From NCBI RefSeq assembly GCF_002078015.1, contig NZ_LWBP01000089.1, positions 1-64,000 of the forward strand: a stretch of DNA of 64,000 bases, given 5' to 3'. Within the stretch, counting starts at the first letter, position 1, and every line of letters begins with the position of its first letter. The DNA comes from Niastella populi (GTDB lineage Bacteria > Bacteroidota > Bacteroidia > Chitinophagales > Chitinophagaceae). Under the pieces are notes generated by a model. It was not told the DNA's origin. It made no database searches and worked only from the letters and a program-made list of their open reading frames with translations. A program made the position numbers and the translations under genes. Shown here one piece after another: positions 26,339 to 35,403 of this stretch.

Positions 26339-27603
26339 CGAACGAAATCGACATACATATAACGGAAATTGATCACCATCTCATTAAACTGGTTCATGAT
26401 ATCCTGCCCAAAGTTTCCGTAGTATAACTTATCCTTGGGCGTGGTACTGGTTGTTTTAACCGAAACATCTTTTAACACGGCGGTTTGTCCGGCCACGTTG
26501 ATCTCGATCTGCGGCACCCGGTATGCTTTGGTTTTTGTGACGCCGCCAGCGCCGCCGATCTGCATATCGAATGATTTGGCTGCCGAATCGATCAGTTTTT
26601 TATAATCGCGGTAAAATGGTTCGTTCAAAAAAGTGAACTGGGCGCCGGTATCGAAAGTAAATGCCAGCGTATCGGTATTATAAGCCACCGTGATCACCGG
26701 TAATAACTCGTCTACGCCAAAATTGCGAATGTTGCGGTCAACCGCGGTTTGCGGAATTACCAGCTTGTTCTTATTGATCCTTATTTCCTGCAATTGTTCG
26801 ATAATAGGGAACCCGATTATTCCTTTGATGGTATAAACACCACGGCCAAAAGAAAGCGCGCTATCGGGAAACACCATGAATACGGCGTTTTTGATAATGA
26901 TGTTGCCGAGTTTCAAATCATCGGCGATGGCGAGGTTGGCATTCACCTGCAAACCGGTTATGGCCCGTACTTTAAACTTCACATTCAGCATGCGCAGGTT
27001 CGACTTACGTGCATATGATTCCGTTATAACCGACAAGTTTGCGCCTGTATCAAAAACAAAATCAAAAGTGCTGTCGGCAATACGTACGGGAATATTGATC
27101 AGTCCGGCCAGGTCGCGGCGATAGGGTATTGTCGTTTCGGTGCTGATGGCGGTAGTTTGGGGCGGAACGTTTTGCAGGCCTTTCCAGATTCGATCTGAAT
27201 TGCGGGCGTCATCACGTTCATCGGCCGTCAATGCATGTTTGTATTTGCGCAGCAACAACTGTGTGGTTAAATGGGCATCGCGGTATTGGTACAGTTTAAC
27301 ATGGTTATCGATCTTTTTCATCAGCAGGTTGCCGGCCTGGGCATCGGTAAGTTGTTTTTTATGCTTTCCGAGCAAAATGGCAATCTCATCGTTGGAGGTT
27401 GTGAGATCGTGAAAAAAATTATGTAAGAAGGCCTGGTAATAGAGTTTTCGCCAGGCGGGTAACTGGTTGTATGTATTGCTTTGCATTTCGCGTTTCAGCG
27501 CAAAAAAATGGCGATGCCGCAACAAACTGTCGAGCTTTTTTGTATCTGTAGCGAATACCGCGGTGCTGATAAATAAACAAACAACGAATAAAAATTTGTG
27601 CAT
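26335..27603 (-). CDS. Retropepsin-like aspartyl protease family protein, secreted
   Basis: 422 residues from the ATG at 27603, which gives a signal peptide (MHKFLFVVCLFISTAVFA). Two retropepsin-type motifs are seen: FVFDTGANLSVI (DTGA at 185-188) and FTFDTGAQFTFL (DTGA at 318-321). Two DTGA lobes in one chain suggest a pseudo-dimer resembling a pepsin formed from two retroviral-like halves. A ~150-residue helical N-terminal region precedes them. The start is supported by a perfect TAACTTTG box five bases upstream. Substrate unknown; it would act outside the cytoplasm. It diverges from the nitroreductase. Confidence 0.82.
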   Translation of the reverse strand: MHKFLFVVCLFISTAVFATDTKKLDSLLRHRHFFALKREMQSNTYNQLPAWRKLYYQAFLHNFFHDLTTSNDEIAILLGKHKKQLTDAQAGNLLMKKIDNHVKLYQYRDAHLTTQLLLRKYKHALTADERDDARNSDRIWKGLQNVPPQTTAISTETTIPYRRDLAGLINIPVRIADSTFDFVFDTGANLSVITESYARKSNLRMLNVKFKVRAITGLQVNANLAIADDLKLGNIIIKNAVFMVFPDSALSFGRGVYTIKGIIGFPIIEQLQEIRINKNKLVIPQTAVDRNIRNFGVDELLPVITVAYNTDTLAFTFDTGAQFTFLNEPFYRDYKKLIDSAAKSFDMQIGGAGGVTKTKAYRVPQIEINVAGQTAVLKDVSVKTTSTTPKDKLYYGNFGQDIMNQFNEMVINFRYMYVDFVR

Positions 27604-27608
27604 GGTCT

Positions 27609-27616
27609 CAAAGTTA
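27609..27616 (-). promoter_or_regulatory. Candidate -7 box (TAACTTTG) of the aspartyl protease gene
   Basis: A perfect TAnnTTTG on the minus strand, only five bases from the ATG at 27603. It implies a leaderless or nearly leaderless transcript and argues against the earlier in-frame codon at 27639. Confidence 0.5.
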
Positions 27617-27682
27617 AGCGGAAGAGGTATAAGCCCCAAAGCCGCCGTCGCGTTAAAGTCACAACATTATATAAGTCTTAAC

Positions 27683-27690
27683 TATCTTTG
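27683..27690 (+). promoter_or_regulatory. Candidate -7 box (TATCTTTG) of the nitroreductase gene
   Basis: A perfect TAnnTTTG ends eight bases before the ATG at 27699. Its divergent partner at 27609-27616 has the same close spacing. Confidence 0.5.
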
Positions 27691-27698
27691 CTCCTGTT

Positions 27699-28280
27699 AT
27701 GATAAAAAGTGAATTGATCAACGAACTTATACGAACACGCCGGAGTGTGTTTACCCCACAATTTGAGCCGGGAAAAGTTATTCCCGATGAAATTATCTGG
27801 CAGGCGCTGGAGAATGCCAACTGGGCGCCCAACCATAAATTCACGGAACCCTGGCGGTTTACGGTTTTTACGGGGAACGGCTTGCAAAAACTGGCCGAAC
27901 AACAGGCTGAGATCTATAAAAAATACGCCGGCGCCAAATTCAAACAAAACAAATATGAACAGATGCTGGTAACGCCGCAGCAGTGTTCGCATGTTATTGC
28001 CATTGGCTGTAAGCGGCATGCCGACCAGTTGCCTGAGATCGAAGAAATTGCGGCGGTGGCCTGTGCGGTGCAGAATATTTACTTAACGGTTTCGGCATAT
28101 GACGGCCTCGGCGGTTACTGGAGCACCGGCGGAATTACGTTTATTGAAGAAGCCAAAGCGTTATTTGATCTGGGCGCCGATGACAAACTGATGGGTTTCT
28201 TTTACCTGGGTTATGTTAAGGTTCCATCTGTTTCGGGCAAACGAAAACCGGTGCAGGAGAAAGTGACATGGGTAATTTGA
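27699..28280 (+). CDS. Nitroreductase family protein (FMN-dependent)
   Basis: 193 residues, one nitroreductase domain of the short YdjA-like type. RTRRSV at 12-17 carries the conserved arginines that contact the FMN phosphate, NWAPNH (41-46) is the usual start of the second flavin loop, and the C-terminal GYVKVP fits the family. Such enzymes reduce nitroaromatics, quinones or flavins with NAD(P)H as cytoplasmic dimers. The physiological substrate is unknown. An octad repeat starts at the base after its stop codon. Confidence 0.85.
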   Translation: MIKSELINELIRTRRSVFTPQFEPGKVIPDEIIWQALENANWAPNHKFTEPWRFTVFTGNGLQKLAEQQAEIYKKYAGAKFKQNKYEQMLVTPQQCSHVIAIGCKRHADQLPEIEEIAAVACAVQNIYLTVSAYDGLGGYWSTGGITFIEEAKALFDLGADDKLMGFFYLGYVKVPSVSGKRKPVQEKVTWVI

Positions 28281-28304
28281 TAATGGGATAATGGGATAAT
28301 GAAA
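28281..28304. repeat. Octad repeat (TAATGGGA) directly after a stop codon
   Basis: Three 8-bp units (TAATGGGA twice, then TAATGAAA) begin at the base after the nitroreductase TGA. Confidence 0.7.
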
Positions 28305-28533
28305 TACAAAGTGGCTCGTGGATGTTAAGCGGGATCTTACTGATTTGTGGCTTTATCGATAACCGAATTTACCAAAAGGGTAGAACTGCGTGGGAATTCC
28401 GGCGCTTGCCGATGGCCGGGTTTCAGCCAGCTGTAGTGTTTTTATGGGGTTTCAGGCAGAATCTGCTGCGATGCGGGCGATTTTAAAAACCCTGAAACTG
28501 CCAGGATTGTAATAAACCGCATGCGGGAACAAT

Positions 28534-28632
28534 TCAATTGAAATTTTTGAACCGTTTGTTGCTGCGGTAGCTGAGCCAGATAAAAACTACGGGCACTAAC
28601 AGAATTAAAATCAGGGATATTAAACCAAGCAT
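28534..28632 (-). CDS. Candidate 32-residue single-pass membrane protein
   Basis: An ATG at 28632 opens a 33-codon frame: about 18 hydrophobic residues (LGLISLILILLVPVVFIWL) followed by a basic polar tail (SYRSNKRFKNFN). The composition, with a positive tail directly after the helix, is that of genuine small membrane proteins. A near-consensus -7 box (TATCTTCG, 28669-28676) lies upstream. No homologue is recognised. The rest of the gap 28305-28790 shows nothing firm; a 40-codon plus-strand frame (28390-28512) could be a coding relic. Confidence 0.4.
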   Translation of the reverse strand: MLGLISLILILLVPVVFIWLSYRSNKRFKNFN

Positions 28633-28668
28633 AGACTGAATTTACCAGGATTTGGATCGATTATTTAA

Positions 28669-28676
28669 CGAAGATA
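28669..28676 (-). promoter_or_regulatory. Candidate -7 box (TATCTTCG) of the small membrane protein
   Basis: One mismatch to TAnnTTTG on the minus strand, 36 bases before the ATG at 28632. Confidence 0.3.
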
Positions 28677-28790
28677 GCCTTAGTTTAGTATAAGTATTTT
28701 CCCTAAAGCCGGCTAAATATGAATTTAAACCGGTTTAATTGATCTGCATCATGTTTTTATTGAAAATGCACCCCCATTATTTATTATTCC

Positions 28791-30086
28791 TCAGTGATAC
28801 ATAAACACGTTTAGCGGGTTTTCAATTACCTCGCAAATCCATCTGAGAAAACGGGCTGCATCGGCGCCATCGATCAAACGGTGATCATAACTAAGAGATA
28901 ATGGAAGCATTGGTTTTGGTTTAAATTCCCCGTCTTCAAATACAGGCTGTATTTTTGCCCTTGCCACTCCTAAAATCGCAACCTGCGGATGGTAAATAAG
29001 TTGGGTAAACTGGGTACCGCCAATGCTGCCTACATTTGAAATAGCAAAGCTTCCGCCGTTCAATTCATCGGCGGATAATTTCCCGTTTCGCGCCTTTTCA
29101 GATAATTCCGTCAATTCAACAGAGATATCGATCAGATTTTTTTTATCAACATTGCGAACAACAGGAATAAGCAGCCCTCTTTCAGTATCTACAGCCACGC
29201 CAATGTGTATATATTTTTTAAGGATCAGCTCTTCATTTCCGGTATCAATCGACGCATTGAATTTCGGAAACTCTTTTAACGCTTCAGCCAGGATCTTTAA
29301 TAAAACTCCTGTAATAGTTAACCTGCCGCCTTTCTCTTCAGCTAAATGATTCTTTTGTTTTACCAATTCTTCAACTTTAGCGATCTCCGCCTCATCAAAA
29401 TGCGTAACATGTGGAATAATTCGCCATGATGCCGCGGTTCTTTTTGCCGTTGCTTTTCGAATACCTTTTAGCCGGCTCTTCTCAATTTCCCCCCATTGCG
29501 AAAAATCAGGTAGTCCTTCAGGGCCGGCAGCGCCTTTTAGTTTACCCTGAATTATTTCTCTGGCATATGTTATTACATCTTCTTCTACAATTTTTTCCTG
29601 TGGTCCTCGCCCCTTTATGTCATTTATATCAATTCCCAATTCTCTTGCCAGTCTTAACGCATTGGGAATTGCAGCAATGCCTTCCGAAGGTGCTTTTTCT
29701 GCCTGTTCTTTCTTTTCCTGTGATCTCTCCTTTTCAATTTCAGGTTTCTTTTCAAGTTCGCCTTCATCTACAGGTTCAGGTTCCTTTATTTCGGACTTTT
29801 CATCTTTTTCTTTTATTTCTTTCTGAGGTTGTTCCTGTTTTTCCTGTATTTCGGTATCAAGGATCAATATCACTTCACCCGGTTTTATTTCTGCATCTTT
29901 TTGCACTTTAATAGCCTTTACTTTACCTGATTCTTCAGAAGGCACTTCAACAGAAGCCTTATCGCTTTCAACGATAATAACAGACTGTCCTTTTTCAATT
30001 TCGCTTCCTTCCTGTACCAATATATCTGTTACAGTAGCCGATTCAACACCTTCTGCCACCTGGGGTAATTTTATTTCTTTCTCCAT
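28791..30086 (-). CDS. aceF: Dihydrolipoamide acetyltransferase, E2 of pyruvate dehydrogenase
   Basis: 431 residues. One lipoyl domain (1-78) carries the lipoylated Lys43 in ESDKASV. A Glu/Lys-rich linker (80-134) follows, then a peripheral subunit-binding domain (about 137-174). The acyltransferase domain (about 205-431) ends with the catalytic motif DHRLIDG at 401-407 (His402). It takes the acetyl group from E1 to coenzyme A, forming the core of the complex. It has a single lipoyl domain where E. coli AceF has three. It is 37 bp downstream of aceE in the same operon. No E3 (lipoamide dehydrogenase) gene is present in the window. Confidence 0.92.
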   Translation of the reverse strand: MEKEIKLPQVAEGVESATVTDILVQEGSEIEKGQSVIIVESDKASVEVPSEESGKVKAIKVQKDAEIKPGEVILILDTEIQEKQEQPQKEIKEKDEKSEIKEPEPVDEGELEKKPEIEKERSQEKKEQAEKAPSEGIAAIPNALRLARELGIDINDIKGRGPQEKIVEEDVITYAREIIQGKLKGAAGPEGLPDFSQWGEIEKSRLKGIRKATAKRTAASWRIIPHVTHFDEAEIAKVEELVKQKNHLAEEKGGRLTITGVLLKILAEALKEFPKFNASIDTGNEELILKKYIHIGVAVDTERGLLIPVVRNVDKKNLIDISVELTELSEKARNGKLSADELNGGSFAISNVGSIGGTQFTQLIYHPQVAILGVARAKIQPVFEDGEFKPKPMLPLSLSYDHRLIDGADAARFLRWICEVIENPLNVFMYH

Positions 30087-30123
30087 AAATTAATTTCATT
30101 TTTGAATGCCTGCATGCTGCACC

Positions 30124-32808
30124 TCACAACGGGTCTGCAGGGTTAGTAATTTTTCTGTCAATTCCCAAAACCTCCATTGCTTTCCCTAATTCCTCTTTAT
30201 CAAACATTCCTTCTTCAAATAATCCGTACAGGGTAACGAAAACAATATGCCTGGCGTCTACTTCAAAAAAGTTGCGCAATGCCGCATTGGTATCGCTTCT
30301 GCCGAAACCGTCTGTTCCCAATGCAATAAACTTTCCCGGAAACCATTTGGCAACGGACAGCGGCAATGCTTTCAGGTAATCGCACGCAGCAACAAATATT
30401 TTCTTCCCGCTATTTTTCGTTGTATCGGTTGGAAAAAATTTTTCTATATGCGATCTCAAACTGAATTGCCCGTCAGACAGCCTGTTACCATGCTCAACAT
30501 TATTGGCATTATCGTATAACTGTTTATAGCTCGTAACGCTCCAAACAGCAGCGTGTAAATTGAATTGTGCTTCCAGCATCTGTGCTGCTTTTATTACTTC
30601 GGGCAATATAGCTCCGCTACCCAAAAGATTTATAGAAACACTTCCTTCATTTTCTATTGAAGATCTGTTATAACAATACATACCATTTATAATATCCGCA
30701 TCAATTCCTTCTTCGTTTGGTTTTGGAGGCATTTCGTAGGCATCGTTCATAATAGTAATATAATAGATCCAATCCTTTGCTTCAACAAACATATTCTTTA
30801 TGCCTTCTCTTATTATCACGGCCAATTCATACGCAAAGGCCGGATCGTACGCTTTAACGTTGGGATATGCCAACGCAAATACATGGCTTTGTCCGTCGCA
30901 ATGCTGCAATCCTTCGCCTGCAAGTGAAGTTCTGCCCGAAACACCGCCAATCATAAACCCTCTTGCACGCGCATCTGCGGCGGCCCATACAAGATCGCCG
31001 ATCCGCTGGAACCCAAACATCGAATAGAAGAAAAAAACCGGAATAACAGGCAGGCCGTGATTTGCATAGGCCGTACCCGCCGCTATAAATGTCGCCATTG
31101 AACCGGCTTCAGTGATACCTTCTTCAATTATAACCCCATTTTTTTCCTCTTTATAATGAAGCAGATTTTCTTTATCAACAGGTTCATAATTTTGTTCAAC
31201 GGCTGTATAAATTCCTGCCTGGCTGAATAATGAATCCAAGCCAAATGTGCGCGATTCATCCGGAATAACAGGCACAATGTACTTGCCGGCATTTTTATCT
31301 TTAAGCAATGCCGAAAGCAGCTGAATCATTACAATAGTTGTAGGCGCCTTCCTGTTATTAGACCCTTCATTGAACTTTTCAAATATTTTTTCTTCAGGCA
31401 TTTGTAAAGGCTGGCTTTTGTTTTTCCGTTCAGGTAAAAAACCGCCCAGTTTTTTTCTGCATGCTACCAGGTATTTATATTCTTCACTATTCTCAGGAGG
31501 TAAATAGTAAGGAACATTTTGGATATCTTCGTCTTTTACAGGTACGCCAAATCTATCTCTGAAATATTTAAGTTCATCTTCATCAAGTATCTTTTGCTGG
31601 TGTGCAATATTGCTTGCTTCGCCCGCTTTTCCCTGGCCGTATCCTTTTACAGTTTGGGCAAGAATAACCGTTGGGCCTTCTTCATTTTCGATGGCCGCTT
31701 TATATGCCTGATAAATTTTTACCGGATCGTGACCGCCCGGCCGAAGTTTTTGTAAGTCTTCATCAGACAGTGTCGATGCAAGTTCTTTCAGGTTTTCGTT
31801 TTGTTTGAAAAAATGCTCACGAAAATAACCGATGTCTGAGGCCGCATATGTTTGCATTTGGCCGTCTGGTGTTTTATTGAGCGCCTCAATAAGTATTCCG
31901 TCCCTGTCTTTTTCAAACAGGGCATCCCATTCTCTTCCCCATAAAACTTTAATTACTTTCCATCCGGCGCCCCTGAAAATGGCTTCCAGTTCCTGAATAA
32001 TTTTTCCGTTACCACGTACAGGGCCATCGAGCCTTTGAAGGTTGCAGTTTATGACAAAAATGAGATTATTCAATTTTTCTCTTGCTGCCAAAGTAATTGC
32101 ACCAAGCGATTCAGGTTCGTCCATTTCGCCATCTCCTATAAATGCCCAAATATGCTGTGGGCATTTTTCTTTGAGACCTCTGTTTTCAAGATACCTGCAA
32201 AACCGTGCCTGGTAAATGGCCTGTATAGGCGTAAGCCCCATCGATACGGTGGGAAATTGCCAGTAATTACTCATTAACCGTGGGTGCGGATAGGAGGAGA
32301 GGGCTTTACCTGATTGCACTTCCAGACGAAAATTATTCAGGGTTTCTTCATCAAATCTTCTTTCTACGAAAGAGCGGGCATAAACCCCGGGTGCAGCATG
32401 CCCCTGAAAATAGATCATGTCGGCTTCACCATTGGTAATTTTAAAAAAATGGTTGAAGCCAACTTCAAACAGATCTGCAGTTGAGGAGTAGGTTGAAATA
32501 TGCCCGCCAATACCTTTATTCTTTTTGTTAGCTTTTACCACCATTGCCATCGCATTCCAGCGAATAATGGCGGAAAGTTTGTATTCAATCTCTTCGTTTC
32601 CGGGATATTCCTCTTCGTTGGCCGCCAGTACCGTATTGACATAAGGGGAATGCATTTGTTCTAAACCCGGAATATTGTTTTCTGCCGCGCAGTCTTCGAG
32701 TAAACGCAATATTTCCCTGGCTCTTTCTACAGATTCATGCTGTATGATCCATTGAAATGAACTTAACCATTCCTGGTTTTCTAAAGCATACTCCCGGTGA
32801 GTTATCAT
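30124..32808 (-). CDS. aceE: Pyruvate dehydrogenase E1 component, homodimeric type
   Basis: 894 residues, close to the 887 of the E. coli enzyme. The thiamine diphosphate motif GDGEMDEPES starts at 225 and the matching NCN at about 254-256; the early QGHAAPG (135-141) and SYPHPRLM segments are typical of homodimeric AceE. It decarboxylates pyruvate and passes the acetyl group to lipoyl-AceF. Many Bacteroidota use a heterodimeric PdhA/PdhB, so the homodimeric form with its own E2 is notable. Third-codon positions of aceE and aceF are visibly richer in A/T than those of the genes on either side, consistent with transfer or a separate history. Confidence 0.93.
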   Translation of the reverse strand: MITHREYALENQEWLSSFQWIIQHESVERAREILRLLEDCAAENNIPGLEQMHSPYVNTVLAANEEEYPGNEEIEYKLSAIIRWNAMAMVVKANKKNKGIGGHISTYSSTADLFEVGFNHFFKITNGEADMIYFQGHAAPGVYARSFVERRFDEETLNNFRLEVQSGKALSSYPHPRLMSNYWQFPTVSMGLTPIQAIYQARFCRYLENRGLKEKCPQHIWAFIGDGEMDEPESLGAITLAAREKLNNLIFVINCNLQRLDGPVRGNGKIIQELEAIFRGAGWKVIKVLWGREWDALFEKDRDGILIEALNKTPDGQMQTYAASDIGYFREHFFKQNENLKELASTLSDEDLQKLRPGGHDPVKIYQAYKAAIENEEGPTVILAQTVKGYGQGKAGEASNIAHQQKILDEDELKYFRDRFGVPVKDEDIQNVPYYLPPENSEEYKYLVACRKKLGGFLPERKNKSQPLQMPEEKIFEKFNEGSNNRKAPTTIVMIQLLSALLKDKNAGKYIVPVIPDESRTFGLDSLFSQAGIYTAVEQNYEPVDKENLLHYKEEKNGVIIEEGITEAGSMATFIAAGTAYANHGLPVIPVFFFYSMFGFQRIGDLVWAAADARARGFMIGGVSGRTSLAGEGLQHCDGQSHVFALAYPNVKAYDPAFAYELAVIIREGIKNMFVEAKDWIYYITIMNDAYEMPPKPNEEGIDADIINGMYCYNRSSIENEGSVSINLLGSGAILPEVIKAAQMLEAQFNLHAAVWSVTSYKQLYDNANNVEHGNRLSDGQFSLRSHIEKFFPTDTTKNSGKKIFVAACDYLKALPLSVAKWFPGKFIALGTDGFGRSDTNAALRNFFEVDARHIVFVTLYGLFEEGMFDKEELGKAMEVLGIDRKITNPADPL

Positions 32809-33154
32809 TGGAAATTTTTTTTAACGATAATAATTACAGCTATGTCATGCAATGATCCTGCCATCGAAAACCCGGGAAGGGCCGATACTTCAATGGTATA
32901 ATTATAGCAGCAATTAGATGCCATTTGGCAGTATTAGCAGTATTATTAATATGGGGATAGTATTACACAGCCAGGAAGCCGGCAGTTAAAGCGTATCCGA
33001 AGCAGCATCTTACAAAGGGCGAAGCACCAGAGTTGATAAGGAAAATATAAGTGAACTGATCTCCATACCACAGGCTACCCGCATTTAAAAAAATGGCAGG
33101 GGCGTCTGAAGTACCCCTGCCTTAATTAAACAAACAACTGAACGGTTTAAAATA
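32809..33154. other. Intergenic region with a terminator, otherwise nothing recognised
   Basis: This 346-bp region holds the aceE promoter and, at its far end, the terminator at 33083-33121. No perfect -7 box or open frame stands out. Confidence 0.5.
33083..33121 (-). terminator. Terminator of the protease gene
   Basis: GGCAGGGG and CCCCTGCC form a GC stem (33095-33121). On the minus strand it is followed by a run of seven T. The stem ends about 35 bp after the protease stop. Confidence 0.8.
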
Positions 33155-35403
33155 TTAATCGAATGCTAAAATATCCGAGGTCTGGCGGGCTATTTGCTCT
33201 TTCACATGTTGCTTTAACCCCAAACCGTTAAAGTGAGCATTAATATCCTTAACTGCAGCTTCTGCGGCCTGCATATCACCTGCCCGCTGGTACGATTTGG
33301 CCAGCATGTGCATGGCCAGGTGGGTAGTAATGTTATCTAATCCGCGTCCTGATTTGGATTTATCAATTACAGTTCTAAGCAACGCCTGCCCCCATTCGAA
33401 GTCGGGCCTACGGATATGAACCCTTTTTTCAGCAGTAATAGTTTTGAATGTACGTTGGGCATTTACACCTTTAATAAACTGTACATATACTGCAAGGGGG
33501 TGATCCTTGAATTTGTCGCTAAGTAATATATCCAGCGAATCATTTGCTTTTTGCAGGTAAGGTGCGTCGGACCCCATGAGAGCCAAAAGGTAACCAACAT
33601 CGTTATTCAACATTATCATGGCTAATTCATTGTCCTCGACAGTGACCGGGTTGTTTACACGTATTGACAGCGTATCGGAAACGATGCGGGAGCCATCCCG
33701 GAGATAGTAAACAGCCCGCAATTGGTAATTGCCTGCCTGATCAAAAATAAATCCATTTTTACCGAAGCCAATATAAGAACTTTGATAAATGGCCGGATTT
33801 GACCCGTTCAAAACGGTATAACCTGGCTCGGCATCCATTTCAATTATAGGTTCATAAACCAGCGTTTCACCGCCGGGCTTCTTGATCCCAATTGTAATAA
33901 ACCCGAAATCAGCGTACAGGTTATTGATAACCTGCTGATTCATCATGCTGGTAGTTCTAAGTTGTGTTTCGAGGTAAACCGGTTCGCCCAGCAAAAATGA
34001 TCGATAGGCTTCCAGCTTCAGAACCAGGCTTGAGTTGTTTTCAACATTATCTTCAAACAGGGCCCCTATGTCAAATGCAGTAATTCTTTGTGAAAAAGGA
34101 TTTCTGCTTTTTATAAGATTAAGCCTGGCCCCATGACGTAAATGCGTTAGCTCTACGGGATCGAACTGGAACGAGAATGCATTCCAGAAAGCAGATGGCC
34201 CGCCCGGATAAAACCGCGGATAGTTCATCCAGGAAAGCGAATCGGAAATATTGGGTTTGGGCGGTGTTGCATAACTTTTTTGCCAGGTATGCTGCAGATT
34301 AAAACAATGCCCCAGCTCATGTACGCAGGTGTACAATTGCTGCCTATATTTTTCAGGATCCGCTCCCGCCATATCTTTGTAAAATACGGCACATGCATGT
34401 TGTTGCAACCCTGGCCCGTTAAACTTAATACCCTGTAATTTGGGGCCGAAACTATGTTCGTGCGCATGCAGTAACCAAATAGCCCATTCCGGTTTATCTT
34501 CGTAAACACTGAAGTGGTTGATCATGGCAGTGTACAGTTCTGCATTTGTCCATTTGGCTTCAGGGCCTTTTAATTCAAGTGGAATAAAGTTGGATATTCC
34601 GGAAGAGATCATATCCACGCCGGCTTCCAGATAGGTTGAATTGATCGAAAGCACCCGTTCGGGCCCGCCTGCGGGCAATGAGCCGGTGTTATATGCAGCA
34701 AAAGGAGTTACACCTTCAATACAATCCTGCTCCAGTTGAGCTGTGCGAAAAGACCTGCCGGTATTGTTGCAAACATACATGGCGCCTGGTGTATTGGTGC
34801 TTATATGATACCATTGCATAATAGCGGGCGACAAAGCCTGAAATACAGGTGTTTGTTTAAGAATGATCCTAAGCCTTGTAAACGATGTTGGCCAGGTAGT
34901 TTTTGCCGTTGTAATAATAGTGATCAGTCCATCGGCTATTTTGGTATTGATGCTATCAGCCTGAAAAGAGCCGAAATAGGTTTGGTTTGACCAGAAATCA
35001 AAAAATAATCACCGCTTACTTTTAGTAATGGATTAAATCCGTCAATATCAATTCTCAATACAATTTCAAAAGGCCCGAACCGGCCGGTATAACTGCCGAA
35101 TACTTTATTTTTTTCAATAGGGAGCGGAACTTTTTTTTCAACTACCAACTCAACGGCTTCCACACCTTCTTCCAATTCAATTTCTTCCTCAACTAACGGC
35201 GCCATTAAAGTTTCTTCCATTTCACGAAAAGCGGGCCTCTCTTTTTTTTCAGCCAATTCTTTTTTTTCTTTTGCACCAATCTTTACTTTCTTGGTGGCAG
35301 GTGTAGAAAATGTTTCGCCAATAGATGCGGCTACCGATGAAAGAGTGGGGGAATTGGGCTCAGCCAACGCATTGGAGTGCCCATTAGTTTGCAAATAGCT
35401 CAT
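33155..35403 (-). pseudogene. Metzincin-like metalloprotease gene interrupted by a 5-bp tandem duplication
   Basis: The first frame (35403-34936) encodes an acidic Glu/Lys-rich N-terminus and then GSYTGRFGPFEIVLRID. The second frame continues the same family without loss: TYFGSFQADS, then the zinc motif HELGHCFNLQH (34289-34321) and, 21 residues on, the Met-turn SWMNYP. The two frames join if one copy of a tandem GGTTT (34979-34988) is removed, which gives one 747-residue protein. The zinc motif has Asn in place of the usual metzincin Gly. The C-terminal half is beta-sandwich-like and ends in a helical tail. No signal peptide is seen. As written, the gene is broken; a sequencing or assembly error is possible. 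Confidence 0.75.

Noticed and set aside
28390-28512. 40-codon plus-strand frame ending in LKTLKLPGL
   Set aside because: Plausible composition but too short, with a GTG start and no family; mentioned only as a possible relic.
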